From the NCBI RefSeq assembly GCF_040199715.1, contig NZ_JBEFNA010000010.1:1-59561 (forward strand): a stretch of 59,561 nucleotides of DNA. The letters run 5' to 3'. Numbering within the stretch: position 1 is the first letter of the stretch; each line of letters begins with the position of its first letter. The translations under genes were made by a program, and so were the position numbers. The notes beneath the pieces were generated by a model that was not told the origin of the DNA, searched no databases, and saw nothing but the letters and a program-made list of their open reading frames with translations. The DNA comes from Fusobacterium sp. SYSU M8D902. GTDB taxonomy: Bacteria > Fusobacteriota > Fusobacteriia > Fusobacteriales > Fusobacteriaceae. This document shows, piece after piece, positions 8,212 to 15,253 of the stretch.

Positions 8212-9444
8212 ATGATTCAATATGAAAGTTTAGAAAAATTACATTTTAAAGGTGAAAATGTAGTTGAGGAATATAGAAAAAGAATTGAGAATTATTGTAC
8301 TTATAATACTGAATTAAAAATTTATCCTATATTAAGAGGAGAAAGAGTGGTAAAGGAACAGTATTCTTTATTCTGTTTACCTATAAATGAAATTAATTTT
8401 CTTCAAGAAAAAATATTTTTAAATAGTAAAAAGATTATGGCACTAGATTCAGAGTTACCAGATGCTGCAAAGTTTGCTTGTATCAATGATATTATGACAA
8501 ATGAAATTACTAAAACTAATGGAATCGAAGGGATACATTCGACCAAAAAAGAGATATATGAGAGTATGGAACAAAAGAAAAACACTCGTTATTCTGGTAT
8601 TGTTAATAAATATACCCAAATTATATTAAATAATATTGAAAATATTGATTCTCCAGAACAAATAAGAAAAATGTATGATGATATATTTTCAGAAGATATT
8701 TTAAAAAATCCAGAAAATAAATTAGATGGAGTTTTATTTAGAAAAGGAAGAATAAATGTTTCAAATGGAACTAGTAACATACATAGTGGAGATCCTTCAG
8801 AAAACACCATAGTAGAGCATATTAGTGACTTAATTAAATTTATGAATAGAAAGGATATTCCTTCTTTGATAAAAGCTTCTATTGTTCATTATTATTTTGA
8901 GTATATACACCCATTCTATGATGGAAATGGAAGATTTGGAAGATTCCTTTTCTCTATGTATTTAGCAAGAAAAATAGATATTTATACAGGTTTATCTCTT
9001 TCTTATTCAATATTTGGAGATAGAAAAAAATATGCTGAACTTTTCTTAAATACTTCAAAAGTAAAAAATTATGGAGAGATAACATTCTTTGTAATAGGAA
9101 TGTTAAATTTCATTGTTAATGGTCAAGAAAGTATTATACAAATGCTTAAGGATAAGATATTAAAACTTAACTATGCAGAGAAGTATATAAAAAGTATTGA
9201 GTCCTCTTTTAATCTCTCAGAGATTGAATGTAATATATTATTTATCTATATTCAAAACTATATTTTTGCTAAAGAAAATCCATTATCCGATAAGGAATTA
9301 TTAAAATATGTAGAAGGAATAAAAAGTATTCAAACTTTAAGACGTCATTTAGATAATTTAACAGATTTAGGTTTAATTGATTTAAATTCAAAGAAACCTT
9401 TAATCAGAATTATTAGTAATACTATTAAGGAAGTGTTAGATTGA
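8212..9444 (+). CDS. Fic family protein (probable AMP transferase)
   Basis: 410 residues with the complete Fic signature HPFYDGNGRFGR at 233-244, His233 being the catalytic base. Fic enzymes usually transfer AMP from ATP to a hydroxyl side chain of a target protein. The segment TNGIEG at 102-107 fits the inhibitory helix [S/T]xxxE[G/N] placed before the Fic core, so this is an autoinhibited class II enzyme with Glu106 as the likely clamp. The C-terminal 100 residues (SDKELLKYVEG, then LRRHLDNLTDLGLI) look like a winged helix, common in this subgroup. It has its own promoter and terminator and lies at the edge of an accessory patch, next to decayed genes. The target is unknown; the fold is certain. 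Confidence 0.9.
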   Translation: MIQYESLEKLHFKGENVVEEYRKRIENYCTYNTELKIYPILRGERVVKEQYSLFCLPINEINFLQEKIFLNSKKIMALDSELPDAAKFACINDIMTNEITKTNGIEGIHSTKKEIYESMEQKKNTRYSGIVNKYTQIILNNIENIDSPEQIRKMYDDIFSEDILKNPENKLDGVLFRKGRINVSNGTSNIHSGDPSENTIVEHISDLIKFMNRKDIPSLIKASIVHYYFEYIHPFYDGNGRFGRFLFSMYLARKIDIYTGLSLSYSIFGDRKKYAELFLNTSKVKNYGEITFFVIGMLNFIVNGQESIIQMLKDKILKLNYAEKYIKSIESSFNLSEIECNILFIYIQNYIFAKENPLSDKELLKYVEGIKSIQTLRRHLDNLTDLGLIDLNSKKPLIRIISNTIKEVLD

Positions 9445-9574
9445 TAATTCCATATGGCTATAAATGGAAAAGAAAAAATACTGATAATTAAATCGAGTAC
9501 TTGACAGGGTATAGTTCAGTTGTTATTACAGGAATATTATGATTAAGTAAAACAAGTTTAAGATCAAAAGTTAA

Positions 9575-9613
9575 ATAATTAAGCACCTAGATTTCTCTAA
9601 GTGTTTAATTATT
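9575..9613. terminator. Bidirectional terminator after the Fic gene
   Basis: AATTAAGCAC and GTGTTTAATT flank a short loop, with A and T runs on the outside. It serves the Fic gene and the opposing small gene. The 130 bases between the Fic stop and this hairpin hold only short degenerate coding-like stretches. Confidence 0.7.
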
Positions 9614-9624
9614 AACTTTAATTT

Positions 9625-9837
9625 TTATTTACTTCTATCTTTAAAAAATTTAGCCCAGTATGGATTTTCTCTATCAAATATTTCTTTCTCTTTTTTAGAT
9701 AGAGTGTGAGGATAATCTGCAAATAAATTGTAGATTTTCTTTTTATCAAAACTAAATAAAAATTCTCCTTTGGTATCTAAGTCATTAACCCACCAAATAG
9801 TATCATCTTTATTTTCTTTATAAAAATCACTTTTCAT
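9625..9837 (-). CDS. Small immunity-like protein behind a decayed toxin tail
   Basis: 70 residues from the ATG at 9837, chosen because GGAG lies nine bases upstream; a TTG nine bases earlier is less well placed. The protein is rich in aromatic and acidic residues (DDTIWWVNDLDTKGEFLFSF) and ends WAKFFKDRSK. The shape, with IWWV near the start and a conserved-looking FDKKKIYNLFADYPHTLSK, resembles small proteins often found next to contact-dependent or other polymorphic toxins. Directly upstream on the same strand is a frameshifted toxin-like tail whose stop overlaps this start by 11 bases, the usual toxin-immunity arrangement. Immunity function is inferred from position. Confidence 0.55.
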   Translation of the reverse strand: MKSDFYKENKDDTIWWVNDLDTKGEFLFSFDKKKIYNLFADYPHTLSKKEKEIFDRENPYWAKFFKDRSK

Positions 9838-10116
9838 ATCCCTCAACTCCTTTTAGCTGCTTTTTTTTAGCTGTATTAATAAATCCCAACATTTGTTTAA
9901 ATTCTTTATTACTTATAAATATACTTTACGATTTCCTTTAAAATCAAAAGTTTTATAACCATTCTTATTTCAAGCATATACAAAGGCTAAAGATGAACAG
10001 GATACCTTATTTTATTTCTAACATCAAGTTCTGAAATAATAACCTCATCAAGAGAAATGGTTAAGAATTTTTCTATACCTATATATTTCCCCTGCTTTTT
10101 TATGCAGCTTTTTATT
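9827..10116 (-). pseudogene. Decayed C-terminal tail of a polymorphic-toxin-like protein
   Basis: Read on the minus strand, three short coding blocks follow each other in shifting frames: a block containing YIGIEKFLTISLDEVIISEL, a block NKNGYKTFDFKGNRKVY, and EFKQMLGFINTAKKKQL ending KGVEGYEK. Between the first and second the frame changes. Before NKNG there is an in-frame TGA (9970-9972 on the plus strand) where TGG would restore a Trp. Adding one T after KVY restores a continuous frame FISNKEFKQ. So a handful of small lesions destroyed the gene. The last codons overlap the downstream immunity-like start. I cannot name the toxin activity, and no N-terminal delivery domain is present. Confidence 0.5.
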
Positions 10117-10121
10117 ATTAT

Positions 10122-10375
10122 TTGAGTTATTATCTAATTGTATTATATCATTTTTTTCAAATTTTTGCTTTATATATTATTATACCATTCTTTATAAGTT
10201 ATGTTTATGGAACATATCCTACTAAGTTAATAGCCAATGGAGTTCCTAAAAATAGTATCATTGCTGGTAAAATCAGTAAAATCTTTTTTCGTGAAACAAT
10301 GAAAATTTAATGAACTTGAAATTAAAGCAGAAAATGTTTAGGCACTAAAATTAAAAGAAAAAAGTACAGTGATTA
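10122..10375 (+). pseudogene. Decayed coding remnant, unidentified
   Basis: An open stretch reading KLIANGVPKNSIIAGKISKIF continues in another frame as FNELEIKAENV, a stop, then ALKLKEKSTVIN. The first part is faintly like the end of hexapeptide-repeat transferases (N-G-V-P-x-N-S-I-x-A-G). No ribosome site precedes it. It is probably a gene remnant in the roughly 580-base gap before HicA, which otherwise holds nothing intact. Confidence 0.3.
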
Positions 10376-10425
10376 ATTGAAACTTATTGAATATTAGCAA
10401 GTGAATAAAACTGAGGAAAAAAACA

Positions 10426-10454
10426 TTGACGTACACACTAATAATGTGTATAAT
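10426..10454 (+). promoter_or_regulatory. hicAB promoter with embedded operator
   Basis: TTGACG (10426-10431), a 17-base spacer and TATAAT (10449-10454) form a strong promoter. The spacer and -10 box contain the inverted repeat TACACA-7-TGTGTA (10432-10450), placed exactly where an autorepressor such as HicB would block RNA polymerase. Confidence 0.8.
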
Positions 10455-10471
10455 ATAAATGAGGTGATACC

Positions 10472-10654
10472 ATGGGAACAAACTTTAAAGACCTCATCCA
10501 GCTATTAAAAGAAAATGGTTGGGAATATTGTAGAACTAAAGGTAGCCATTATATTTATACTAAGAATGGGAAAGCCTTACCCATTCCTAGACATAACAAA
10601 GATATTGGTAAAGGGTTATACAATAAAATTCTTAAGGAAGCTAGGGCTAAATAG
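10472..10654 (+). CDS. hicA: HicA-type mRNA interferase toxin
   Basis: 60 residues, the usual HicA size. The double-stranded-RNA-binding-like fold is recognised by the start FKDLIQLLKENGWEYCRTKG, the catalytic motif GSHYIY with His26, and the end PIPRHNKDIGKGLYNKILKE. HicA toxins cleave mRNA and are held inactive by HicB. GAGGTG lies a few bases before the ATG. The gene is first in a two-gene operon under an operator-bearing promoter, and the antitoxin follows 32 bases later. Toxin-first order is typical for hicAB. The key His and the whole fold are present, so the toxin should be functional. Confidence 0.93.
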   Translation: MGTNFKDLIQLLKENGWEYCRTKGSHYIYTKNGKALPIPRHNKDIGKGLYNKILKEARAK

Positions 10655-10686
10655 CTCTAGTTTCTCTTAACAAAAGGAGGGAAATT

Positions 10687-11097
10687 ATGAAAGATAAATA
10701 TATTTATCCTGCAATATTTCATGTAGCAGAAGAAGGTGGGTATTGGATAGAATTTCCAGATTTACCAATGGCTAATACTCAAGGAGAAGATTTAGAAGAT
10801 GCCTTATTTATGGCAAAAGATTGTTTAGGAGTTTATTTAAGTTGCTTGGAAGAAGAAAATGAAAAGATACCTAGACCTACTATTCCATATACTAATACTA
10901 ATGAGTTAAGCAATGGCGATTTTACTCAACTAGTAGAAGTTTATATGGCTCCTTACAGAGATGAGTATAAGAATGAAATGGAAAGAAAAAATGTGACAAT
11001 CCCAAGATGGCTTAATGATATTGTAAAAGAAAAGAAGATAAATTGTTCTGCAGTCCTAACTACTGCTTTAAAGGAAAAATTAGGAATTACATATTAA
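10687..11097 (+). CDS. hicB: HicB-type antitoxin and autorepressor
   Basis: 136 residues in two domains. The N-terminal half is the RNase-H-like HicB domain (YPAIFHVAEEGGYWIEFPDL, then GEDLEDALFMAKDCLG), lacking catalytic function in this family and used to bind HicA. The C-terminal part, after about residue 98 (KNVTIPRWLNDIVKEKKI, then SAVLTTALKEKLGI), is a ribbon-helix-helix DNA-binding domain. AAAGGAGG precedes the ATG. The DNA-binding tail and the palindrome in the promoter together indicate conditional autorepression. A terminator follows directly, so the operon has two genes only. Confidence 0.92.
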   Translation: MKDKYIYPAIFHVAEEGGYWIEFPDLPMANTQGEDLEDALFMAKDCLGVYLSCLEEENEKIPRPTIPYTNTNELSNGDFTQLVEVYMAPYRDEYKNEMERKNVTIPRWLNDIVKEKKINCSAVLTTALKEKLGITY

Positions 11098-11119
11098 ATT
11101 TATGAATAGCTTTATTAAG

Positions 11120-11146
11120 CCTCAGAGTAAAATCTGAGGTTTTTGT
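11120..11146 (+). terminator. Terminator of hicAB
   Basis: CCTCAGA, loop GTAAAA, TCTGAGG, then TTTTTG: a 7-base stem with a T run. Confidence 0.85.
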
Positions 11147-11235
11147 TTATATAGTTCTATATCAAGTTGCAAATAATTTAATAAATAGTAATCTTCAGTA
11201 TTAATTTACTAGGGATTTTTTATTGGAGGAAGAAA

Positions 11236-11466
11236 ATGGAATTTAACATAAATGATTTAGAAAAATATAAAAATAAAATAATGAAATTAAAAAAGAAAGT
11301 TCTGAAGTTTGATAATGGGTATTCAAATATTTACTCATTAATTTTAATAGGTAACAATTCGATATTTGATAAAAGAAATATTGTAAAAGTAAAAAATGAA
11401 AATTGTGATATGTTCAAAATGGAGATTTTTAGGTATGAGCAGACAAGCAAAGAAAAGAGAAATTAA
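11236..11466 (+). CDS. Small hypothetical protein
   Basis: 76 residues, Lys-rich, starting MEFNINDLEKYKNKIMKLKK. TTGGAGGAAG is a good ribosome site before the ATG, supporting expression. I recognise no family. The N-terminal third is probably a helix; the middle (NIYSLILIGNNSIFDKRNIV) looks like beta strands. It lies between hicAB and a deleted integrase and is followed by an imperfect terminator, so it may be a leftover of the mobile element that carried the integrase. It has no visible signal or membrane segment. Confidence 0.45.
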   Translation: MEFNINDLEKYKNKIMKLKKKVLKFDNGYSNIYSLILIGNNSIFDKRNIVKVKNENCDMFKMEIFRYEQTSKEKRN

Positions 11467-11501
11467 TAAATATAATGAAAATTTAATCTTGATTAATTTG
11501 G

Positions 11502-11540
11502 TAAAAAGAGGGTATTATATAAGTAATCCTCTCTTTTTTA
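11502..11540 (+). terminator. Imperfect terminator before the integrase remnant
   Basis: AAAAAGAGG and CCTCTCTTTTTT are nearly complementary around an AT-rich loop and end in a T run. It suggests that the open frame running across it is not one gene. Confidence 0.55.
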
Positions 11541-11569
11541 CAAAAAATAAAGTTATAGAGGAGAAAATT

Positions 11570-11865
11570 ATGAAAAATGAAAACGGATCAGGAAATATTT
11601 ATAAAATTAAAGAGAAAAAGGAAATACTGCTACTCAATTGAGTTACTCTACTTTTAAACCTAGGTTTATTAAGTTAATGAAAGAACTGGGGTTAGAACAT
11701 ACTATTCATGATACACGGCATACCTTTGCAACTTTGTTAAGCAATGCTAATGCTAATCCAACTTCAATTGTTAGGTTAATAGGTCATAGTAAATTTTCTA
11801 CTACTGAAAATATTTATACTCATAAAGATATTAAAGAGTTAGAAAAGGCAATAAATTTAATTTAA
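11570..11865 (+). pseudogene. Internally deleted tyrosine recombinase (phage-type integrase)
   Basis: The 5' end starts at an ATG (11570) with GAGGAG before it and reads MKNENGSGNIYKIKEKKE, like the extreme N-terminus of phage integrases (G-S-I-Y-K-L). After about 20 codons the frame ends. In another frame, from 11638, comes the C-terminal catalytic end: HDTRHTFATLL, carrying the Arg of the R-H-x-x-R group, and GHSKFSTTENIYTH with its His and the nucleophilic Tyr. Full integrases have about 350-400 residues, so some 270 residues, including the core-binding domain, are lost and the junction is out of frame. It is a dead integrase and marks a former element near hicAB. Confidence 0.75.
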
Positions 11866-11893
11866 TTTTTGCTAGCTACTTGCTAGCTAAAAA
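11866..11893. repeat. GCTAGC hairpin beyond the integrase end
   Basis: GCTAGC, loop TACTT, GCTAGC, with T-run and A-run flanks that extend the pairing. No T tract follows in either direction, so it is not a usual terminator. Lying at the integrase 3' side, it could be an attachment-site relic. Confidence 0.4.
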
Positions 11894-11985
11894 GAAAAAA
11901 TACAGAGAATTTAGATAATAAATATAATACATAAAAAATAGAAAGCCTTGATTTTAAAGAGGTTTTGAAAAATAAGGAGTGATTA

Positions 11986-13029
11986 ATGGATAAGATAATC
12001 ATGCATTATGACATGGACTGTTTTTATGCTTCAATAGAGATCAGAGATAATCCAAAATATAGAGGGCTCCCATTAGTAGTAGGTGGTGGTGTAGTTACAA
12101 CAGCTAGTTATGAAGCTAGAAAATATGGCATACACTCTGCTATGAGTGTTTTTGAAGCTAAAAAGCTTTGTCCTAATTTGCTAGTGATACCTGTTGATAA
12201 AGATAAATATATAAAGATTTCACAACAAATTCAAAGATTAGTTTTAAAAGTTACAGAAAAGGTGGAGTTTATAGCCTTAGATGAAGGTTATGTAGATATA
12301 ACAGATATAGCAAAAAAGTATGATTCTTTGGATAAGTTTGCTAAAAAATTTCAAGAGAGAATAAAGCATCATACCAATCTAACTTGTTCTGTGGGAATAG
12401 GAATAAATAAATTGAGTGCTAAAATTGGAAGTGGAATAAATAAACCTGGGGGAAGATATATATTCAATTCACAGATGGAGTTTGCAACTTATATTGGACC
12501 AAAAGATATTAAGATAGTTCAAGGGGTAGGGAAAAAATTAAGAGAGTTATTAAATAGAGATGAAATATATAAAGTGGAGGATCTTCTGCCCTACACATTT
12601 CAAGAGTTGGTAAATAGGTATGGGAAATCTAGAGGAGAACTCTTATATCTCTCTTGCAGAGGTATAGATTATAGTGAAATTGAGTATAAAAGAGAGATAC
12701 ATTCCATTGGAAATGAAAATACTTACAGATACCCTCTTGATTCAGATGGGAATATTCAAAAGGAGTTAAATGATATATTTGAATACTCCTATCAGAGATT
12801 ATTAAAAAAAGAGTTGATAAGTAAAACAATAATATTGAAAGTAAAATATAGTGATGGGAGTTTAATAACTCGCTCAAAGACTTTATCAAGACCAACTGAT
12901 GATAAAATAATACTTTTTGAAAATTTAGAATTATTGTTGGAGGAGATAGAGGACAAGCCAATAAAACTATTAGGAATATCATTTGGTAATTTAATAAAAA
13001 AATCTATTAGGCAATTAAGCTTTTTTTAG
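11986..13029 (+). CDS. dinB: DNA polymerase IV (Y-family translesion polymerase)
   Basis: 347 residues, the usual DinB length. The catalytic carboxylates are visible: Asp9 in HYDMDCFYASIE, and Asp99-Glu100 in ALDEGYVD (commonly S-[IV]-D-E). The palm segment TCSVGIGINKLSAKIGSGIN follows the family pattern with a few unusual residues. A helix-hairpin-helix thumb (GVGKKLRELL) and little-finger domain come next. The C-terminal QLSFF is a beta-clamp binding motif. It would copy past damaged template at replication forks. AATAAGGAGTG supplies the ribosome site. No SOS box is recognised upstream. The three genes after it may be co-transcribed. Confidence 0.95.
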   Translation: MDKIIMHYDMDCFYASIEIRDNPKYRGLPLVVGGGVVTTASYEARKYGIHSAMSVFEAKKLCPNLLVIPVDKDKYIKISQQIQRLVLKVTEKVEFIALDEGYVDITDIAKKYDSLDKFAKKFQERIKHHTNLTCSVGIGINKLSAKIGSGINKPGGRYIFNSQMEFATYIGPKDIKIVQGVGKKLRELLNRDEIYKVEDLLPYTFQELVNRYGKSRGELLYLSCRGIDYSEIEYKREIHSIGNENTYRYPLDSDGNIQKELNDIFEYSYQRLLKKELISKTIILKVKYSDGSLITRSKTLSRPTDDKIILFENLELLLEEIEDKPIKLLGISFGNLIKKSIRQLSFF

Positions 13030-13083
13030 GTATAATATAGAAAAAGGTGTATAATAGGTTGTGAAGCAAAAGGAGAGATAGCT

Positions 13084-13350
13084 ATGGGATTATTAAGATT
13101 AATAGTGTTTATAGGGGTGTTTTTTGGAATAACTTATGGGATTGAGCTTGTTTTACCACCATTTGGAAAGTTATTCTATACTAATCCGTTGGATATAATA
13201 GGATCAATAGCTCAAGGAATATCTTATGGAGTGAATATAGCACCAAAATATGCCTTTGGATTAACAGTTTTCTTAATAGGACTTCCACCCCTAATAATAA
13301 GTATTCAGATTGGAAAAAAACTAAAAAAGAGTGGAAAATATAGATTTTAG
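13084..13350 (+). CDS. Small membrane protein of unknown function
   Basis: 88 residues with two hydrophobic segments, residues 3-24 (LLRLIVFIGVFFGITYGIEL) and about 58-78 (YAFGLTVFLIGLPPLIISIQ), and a Lys-rich C-terminus, predicting a small inner-membrane protein with two helices. AAAGGAGA is the ribosome site. It starts 54 bases after dinB and ends 21 bases before the next gene, so it is probably part of the same transcript. No family recognised. Confidence 0.65.
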   Translation: MGLLRLIVFIGVFFGITYGIELVLPPFGKLFYTNPLDIIGSIAQGISYGVNIAPKYAFGLTVFLIGLPPLIISIQIGKKLKKSGKYRF

Positions 13351-13371
13351 AGTATTTTAAGGAGAAAATTA

Positions 13372-14247
13372 ATGGAGTGGAAAGAGTATGGTATTCAGGA
13401 TAAAGAGATAATTGATGAGTATCTAAAAGGAAAATTCAATATAAGTGATTATAATTTTACAAATCAATACCTATGGAGCATAGGAGAAGAGAGTAAATAT
13501 AAGATAGAGAATAATGTTTTGATAGTTAAAGGAGTTTTTGCAGAAGAGGAGTATTATTATATGCCTGTCCCTAAAGATAAGACAGATGATAATTTGAAGG
13601 CTTTAGTTGAGGTAATAAGGGAGATTATCCAAGATGGGCATAGAATAATCCTTGTTCCAGAAGAGTGGAAAGAGATCTTAGAGAAAGACTTTATTCTTGA
13701 AGAGAGAAGAGAGAGTTTTGATTATATCTATAACTCTAAAGACTTAGGAACCTTAAAAGGGAGAAAATACACTAAAAAGAAGAACAAAATAAACAATTTT
13801 ACTAAAACATACAATTACACTTATGAGAGAATCTCTGAAGATAATATTAATGAAGTAATTGAGTTTCAAAAAAATTGGTGTTTAGAAAGGGAGTGTGATA
13901 CTATTCCTATACTAAAAAATGAAAACCTTGGAATAATGAATCTTTTAAATCATTATACTGAGATGGATTACATAGGGGCTATGATAAAGATAGAGAATAA
14001 AGTTATAGCTTATTCATTGGGAGAGATTCTAAATGATGACTATGGAGTGATTCATATTGAGAAGGGGTTGAATGAGTATACAGGAAGCTATCAGTTAATA
14101 AATCATCTATTTGCACAGAATGAGTTTTCTAATTGTAAATATATTAATAGGGAAGATGACTTTGGTGACGAAGGATTAAGAGAAGCAAAAGAGTCTTATC
14201 ATCCAGCTTTCTTGCTAAAGAAATATGAGATAGTTGGATTAAAATAA
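13372..14247 (+). CDS. DUF2156 family protein
   Basis: 291 residues of the DUF2156 type, a GNAT-like double fold related to the C-terminal domain of lysyl-phosphatidylglycerol synthase. Characteristic parts are the start DYNFTNQYLWSI, GRKYTKKKNKINNFTKTYN around residue 125-143, then NHYTEMDYIGAMIKIENKV and the end YINREDDFGDEGLREAKESY. The family is common in Clostridia and Fusobacteria and its substrate is not established; transfer of an amino-acyl group is inferred from the fold. The lysyltransferase membrane domain is absent, so the protein is likely cytosolic. It lies 21 bases after the small membrane gene and 13 before the lipoprotein gene. Confidence 0.8.
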   Translation: MEWKEYGIQDKEIIDEYLKGKFNISDYNFTNQYLWSIGEESKYKIENNVLIVKGVFAEEEYYYMPVPKDKTDDNLKALVEVIREIIQDGHRIILVPEEWKEILEKDFILEERRESFDYIYNSKDLGTLKGRKYTKKKNKINNFTKTYNYTYERISEDNINEVIEFQKNWCLERECDTIPILKNENLGIMNLLNHYTEMDYIGAMIKIENKVIAYSLGEILNDDYGVIHIEKGLNEYTGSYQLINHLFAQNEFSNCKYINREDDFGDEGLREAKESYHPAFLLKKYEIVGLK

Positions 14248-14260
14248 AGGAGTGAGAGAG

Positions 14261-14947
14261 ATGACAACAAAGATTTTAAAATCAATATCAATAGGATTAA
14301 TATTAATGTTTCAATTGGCTTGTAATGGAAAAAATGTGGATAACAATTTAAAAGTTAACTCATTGGACTACAAAAGTGAGGAGAATGCAGTTGCTAAATA
14401 TGAATTAAAGATACCACAAATTGAAGATGAAAAGAGTGAGGATATAACTTATTTCAATGCTACAATGAAGGAGGAAATGAGATACATACTAGAAAATCTT
14501 TCAACTAGTGAAAATGATGGAAAAATACAAGATGCCTATGTTAATTTTGAAGAGTATAAAAACAATTTTGGTGTTCTATCAGTAACAGTATTATCAAGTG
14601 TATATACAGGTGGAGCACACTCTACAAATGGATTTGAGAGCTACAATATCAATTTAAAAGACAATAGCATTTTAACTTTTGATAAACTATTTACAGAAGA
14701 GGCTAAAGATTATTTTAATATGAAAATAAATGATATGATAAAAAATAAGGATAAGGTTTTAAACACTAATGGTGATGAAGTGATGTTCTTCGATAACTGT
14801 GAAGCTAATATAGCTAATGCCGTAGTGTATTTTGAAGGAGATAATGTTGTATTTGTATTCCATGAGTATGATTTATCACCGTATTCAAGTGGTATGCCTG
14901 TATTTAAATTCGATAAAAAAGATGTAAAAAAATATCTAAATATCTAG
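14261..14947 (+). CDS. Lipoprotein with DUF4163/DUF3298 (RsiV/PdaC-like) domains
   Basis: 228 residues. The ATG at 14261 is chosen because AAGGAG lies eight bases upstream; a GTG three codons earlier is less likely. The N-terminus has a lipoprotein signal ending LMFQLACNG, so the mature protein is a lipid-anchored protein starting at Cys. The rest fits the DUF4163 (YELKIPQIEDEKSEDITYFN) and DUF3298 (TGGAHSTNGFESYNINLKD, YDLSPYSSGMPVFKF) pair found in RsiV and PdaC-type proteins. It lacks the anti-sigma membrane helix and the deacetylase domain, so it is a stand-alone envelope protein. Binding of lysozyme or cell-wall sugar, known for relatives, is only a possibility. Confidence 0.75.
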   Translation: MTTKILKSISIGLILMFQLACNGKNVDNNLKVNSLDYKSEENAVAKYELKIPQIEDEKSEDITYFNATMKEEMRYILENLSTSENDGKIQDAYVNFEEYKNNFGVLSVTVLSSVYTGGAHSTNGFESYNINLKDNSILTFDKLFTEEAKDYFNMKINDMIKNKDKVLNTNGDEVMFFDNCEANIANAVVYFEGDNVVFVFHEYDLSPYSSGMPVFKFDKKDVKKYLNI

Positions 14948-14962
14948 TCTTAGTAAAAAAAG

Positions 14963-14992
14963 TTGATTTATATATACAAAAAGTGATATAAT
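14963..14992 (+). promoter_or_regulatory. Promoter for the DUF896-asnS unit
   Basis: TTGATT (14963-14968), an 18-base spacer and TATAAT (14987-14992). No T-box leader is seen ahead of the synthetase gene. Confidence 0.65.
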
Positions 14993-15028
14993 ATTCTGTA
15001 TTATATATTTAAACATAGGAGAAGTAAT

Positions 15029-15235
15029 ATGGAAATGAAAGATATCATTGCAAAAGTCAATTATTTTTCTAAAATAGCTAAGGAAAGAGAGTTGACTGAA
15101 GCAGAAAAAGAAGAGAGACAAAAATATAGACAACTTTACTTAGAGCAGTTCAAAGCTCAAGTTAGAGGTCATCTAGACAATATAAAGATCGTAGATGGAG
15201 AAGTTGAAAACAAAGGAAAAATTAAGATAATATAG
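15029..15235 (+). CDS. DUF896 family protein (YnzC-like)
   Basis: 68 residues, the typical size for DUF896. The helical hairpin is recognised from IIAKVNYFSKIAKERELTEA, EKEERQKYRQLYLEQFK and VRGHLDNIKIVD. Members such as YnzC of Bacillus are small cytosolic three-helix proteins, some under SOS control, with no agreed function. TAGGAGAAG gives the ribosome site. It starts the transcript that continues into asnS 18 bases later. Confidence 0.88.
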   Translation: MEMKDIIAKVNYFSKIAKERELTEAEKEERQKYRQLYLEQFKAQVRGHLDNIKIVDGEVENKGKIKII

Positions 15236-15253
15236 TTTATGGGGGCATATACA

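Noticed and set aside
10122-10310. 62-codon frame as an intact gene
   Set aside because: No ribosome site, and coding-like sequence continues in other frames after it; treated as a remnant.
11396-11641. Continuous 81-codon frame as one gene
   Set aside because: It runs across a terminator-like hairpin and its only convincing ribosome site is before the ATG at 11570, the start of the integrase remnant.
11866-11893. GCTAGC hairpin as a transcription terminator
   Set aside because: No T tract follows the stem in either direction; listed as a repeat instead.
14948-15253. T-box riboswitch for asnS
   Set aside because: The asnS leader contains a DUF896 gene and no T-box core sequence was seen.
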